Assembly: GCA_022606425.2 (NCBI GenBank) | Contig: JAHDVF020000019.1 | Location: 23,977-87,976, forward strand | Length of the DNA stretch: 64,000 bases | Direction: 5' to 3' | Source of the DNA: Lepidostoma basale | Lineage: Eukaryota; Arthropoda; Insecta; Trichoptera; Lepidostomatidae | Part shown: in pieces, positions 62,750 through 64,000 of the stretch | Numbering within the stretch: the stretch's first letter is position 1 | Layout: the number at the start of each line of letters is the position of its first letter | Program-made: the position numbers and the translations under genes | Notes under the pieces: generated by a model | Seen by the model: only the letters and a program-made list of their open reading frames with translations | What the model was told of the DNA's origin: nothing | Databases searched by the model: none

Positions 62750-64000
62750 CTAACTAACTAACTAACTAACTAACCATCACGCCGTCTCCCCGAAGGGGTA
62801 GGCAGAAAGAATGGACTGCCACACCTTTCTTTCCTGACATATTTCTCTCGCTTCCTCAACATTCATACATCGTGTCATGCACGCGCGTCGATTTCTCTGA
62901 CTCCTCCATGGCCGACATTCAATATTTGATTTATTTGATCGTGCCACGTTTTCCTCGGTCTTCCTCTATTTCTGGTACCATTACATCATTAACATATAAT
63001 TTTTTTACCATTCTTTCTTCATTCATTCTTTCCATATGTCCAAACCATCTTAATGATCCTTTCATTATTTTGTTCATGACACCATCATTCGCACCGCATT
63101 CACTTCATATTTTCATTCGACACTCTATCATACACAGAATATCCACACATTCGTCTAAGAGATCTCATTTCTACTGCATTTATTCTACTTTCATCCTTCC
63201 TTTGCCAGTTCCATACTTCGCTTCCATACATAAGGGTCGGTAGAAGAACACCATTGTGCACAGGCATTCTAGCTTTTTTGGATAGGTTTTTGGTTGCGAT
63301 GACAACTTTAAGTGCACCATCACTTTGTTGCCTGCCCCAACCCAACTGTAATATCCCTCTCCACTCTCCCATCTCTTGTAAACATACTACCTAAATACAC
63401 AAACTCAACTACTTGCTCCAAGTTTTTCACCATTCTGCTAATGTTGCAGACTGTCGTGGTTTCTTCCTTTCAAAAAATCATTACCTTGGACAGTAACATT
63501 CATCATCAGATCATTTCGCATGCATACCTCATACATACAATTCACCAGGACTTGTAGTTCATGCTCGTTGTCAGCAAGTAGGACAGCCTCATCCGCATAC
63601 AAGAGACAGCTTACTGACACTCCGCTCATTTTGGCACCTACATCCAACCCTTTCAGCTCTTTCATACAATTGTCGATATACAGATTAAATAACCACAGGG
63701 ACATTACGCAACCTTGTTTGACACCTTAATTGATATCAAACCAGGCTGTAAGATCTCCATTTACTCTGACACTAGCAGTGCTTTCCGTGTATAGCGACTT
63801 AATTGCCGTGATCAGTTTTTGTACTTATTCCATATTCAGACAATATTTTTCACAACTTTTCTCTATTAATGTAATCATATGCTTTTTGTAAGTCGACAAA
63901 CGCACAGAAAAGTTTGCGATTTTTGGCCAGAAACTTCTCTGTCAATGTACGAAGTCCAAAATTTTGATCCATACATCCTCTGCCATTCATAAAGGCACCT
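62748..64000 (-). mobile_element. RTE-clade LINE, longest copy, open at the right edge
   Basis: From the (AACT)n tail it reads right to left through the C-terminus (KGSLRWFGHMERM), the thumb (LMYGSEVWNWQRKDESRINA) and the RT palm: motif A FCAFVDLQKAYD, motif B GVKQGCVMS and motif C LLYADEAVLLAD. Upstream, NGRGCMDQNFGLRTL is near the start of the palm. Motif C has YADE in place of YADD, and several stops and frameshifts are present, so this copy is dead. It fixes the clade of all the shorter fragments. Confidence 0.85.

Overview
This window looks like insect DNA, most probably lepidopteran. It is AT-rich and almost entirely repeat-derived, with the mix of RTE-type LINEs, Helitron-like ends, tRNA-derived SINEs and Penelope-like elements usual in moth and butterfly genomes. 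The lineage is inferred from repeat style, not from a diagnostic gene. No prokaryotic gene organisation, CRISPR array or rRNA gene was seen.

Only one confident host coding segment is present: a GC-rich exon on the minus strand at 1-604 that encodes TM2 to the start of ICL3 of a rhodopsin-class GPCR. It opens at a splice acceptor at 605 and runs off the left edge. Because the exon starts after TM1, the missing upstream exon lies to its right, so part or all of the remaining 63 kb may be intron of this receptor gene. A possible small signal-peptide exon at about 5.58 kb is weak.

The rest is layered mobile DNA. (1) More than twenty 5'-truncated copies of an RTE-clade LINE end in AACT/AGTT (or GTT/GTTT) repeats; the longest (62.75-64.0 kb, minus) keeps RT motifs A-C. 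(2) A family of about 0.25-0.5 kb shares that LINE's 3' tail and looks like its non-autonomous partner. (3) Pieces of at least five other non-LTR families, a CR1/jockey-like end and a jockey-type end are present. (4) Two clear tRNA-derived SINE families and one tRNA-like sequence occur. (5) Penelope-like elements (PLEs) include copies with a GIY-YIG endonuclease C-terminus, and many short PLE-like repeats carry a hammerhead-ribozyme-like motif. (6) DNA transposons and MITEs include mariner, Tc1, pogo, hAT, two PIF/Harbinger deletion derivatives and several unclassified inverted-repeat elements, some with clear target duplications. (7) An unclassified repeat of about 250 bp is present in eight copies. 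(8) There is one minisatellite with a unit of about 42 bp.

The most interesting signal is the ribozyme-like set: CUGANGA core, short stem II, GAA, then a self-complementary stem III (ACAUGU, ACCGGU or ACAGCUGU) and a cleavable NUH site. The palindrome differs between subfamilies but stays self-complementary. Many copies sit in head-to-head inverted pairs, and the best preserved (53.39 kb) also has a stem I of about nine pairs. Minimal, possibly dimeric hammerheads are already known in PLEs, so the class is not new. The subfamily diversity, the constant extra nucleotide before stem II and the fold-back arrangement deserve testing.
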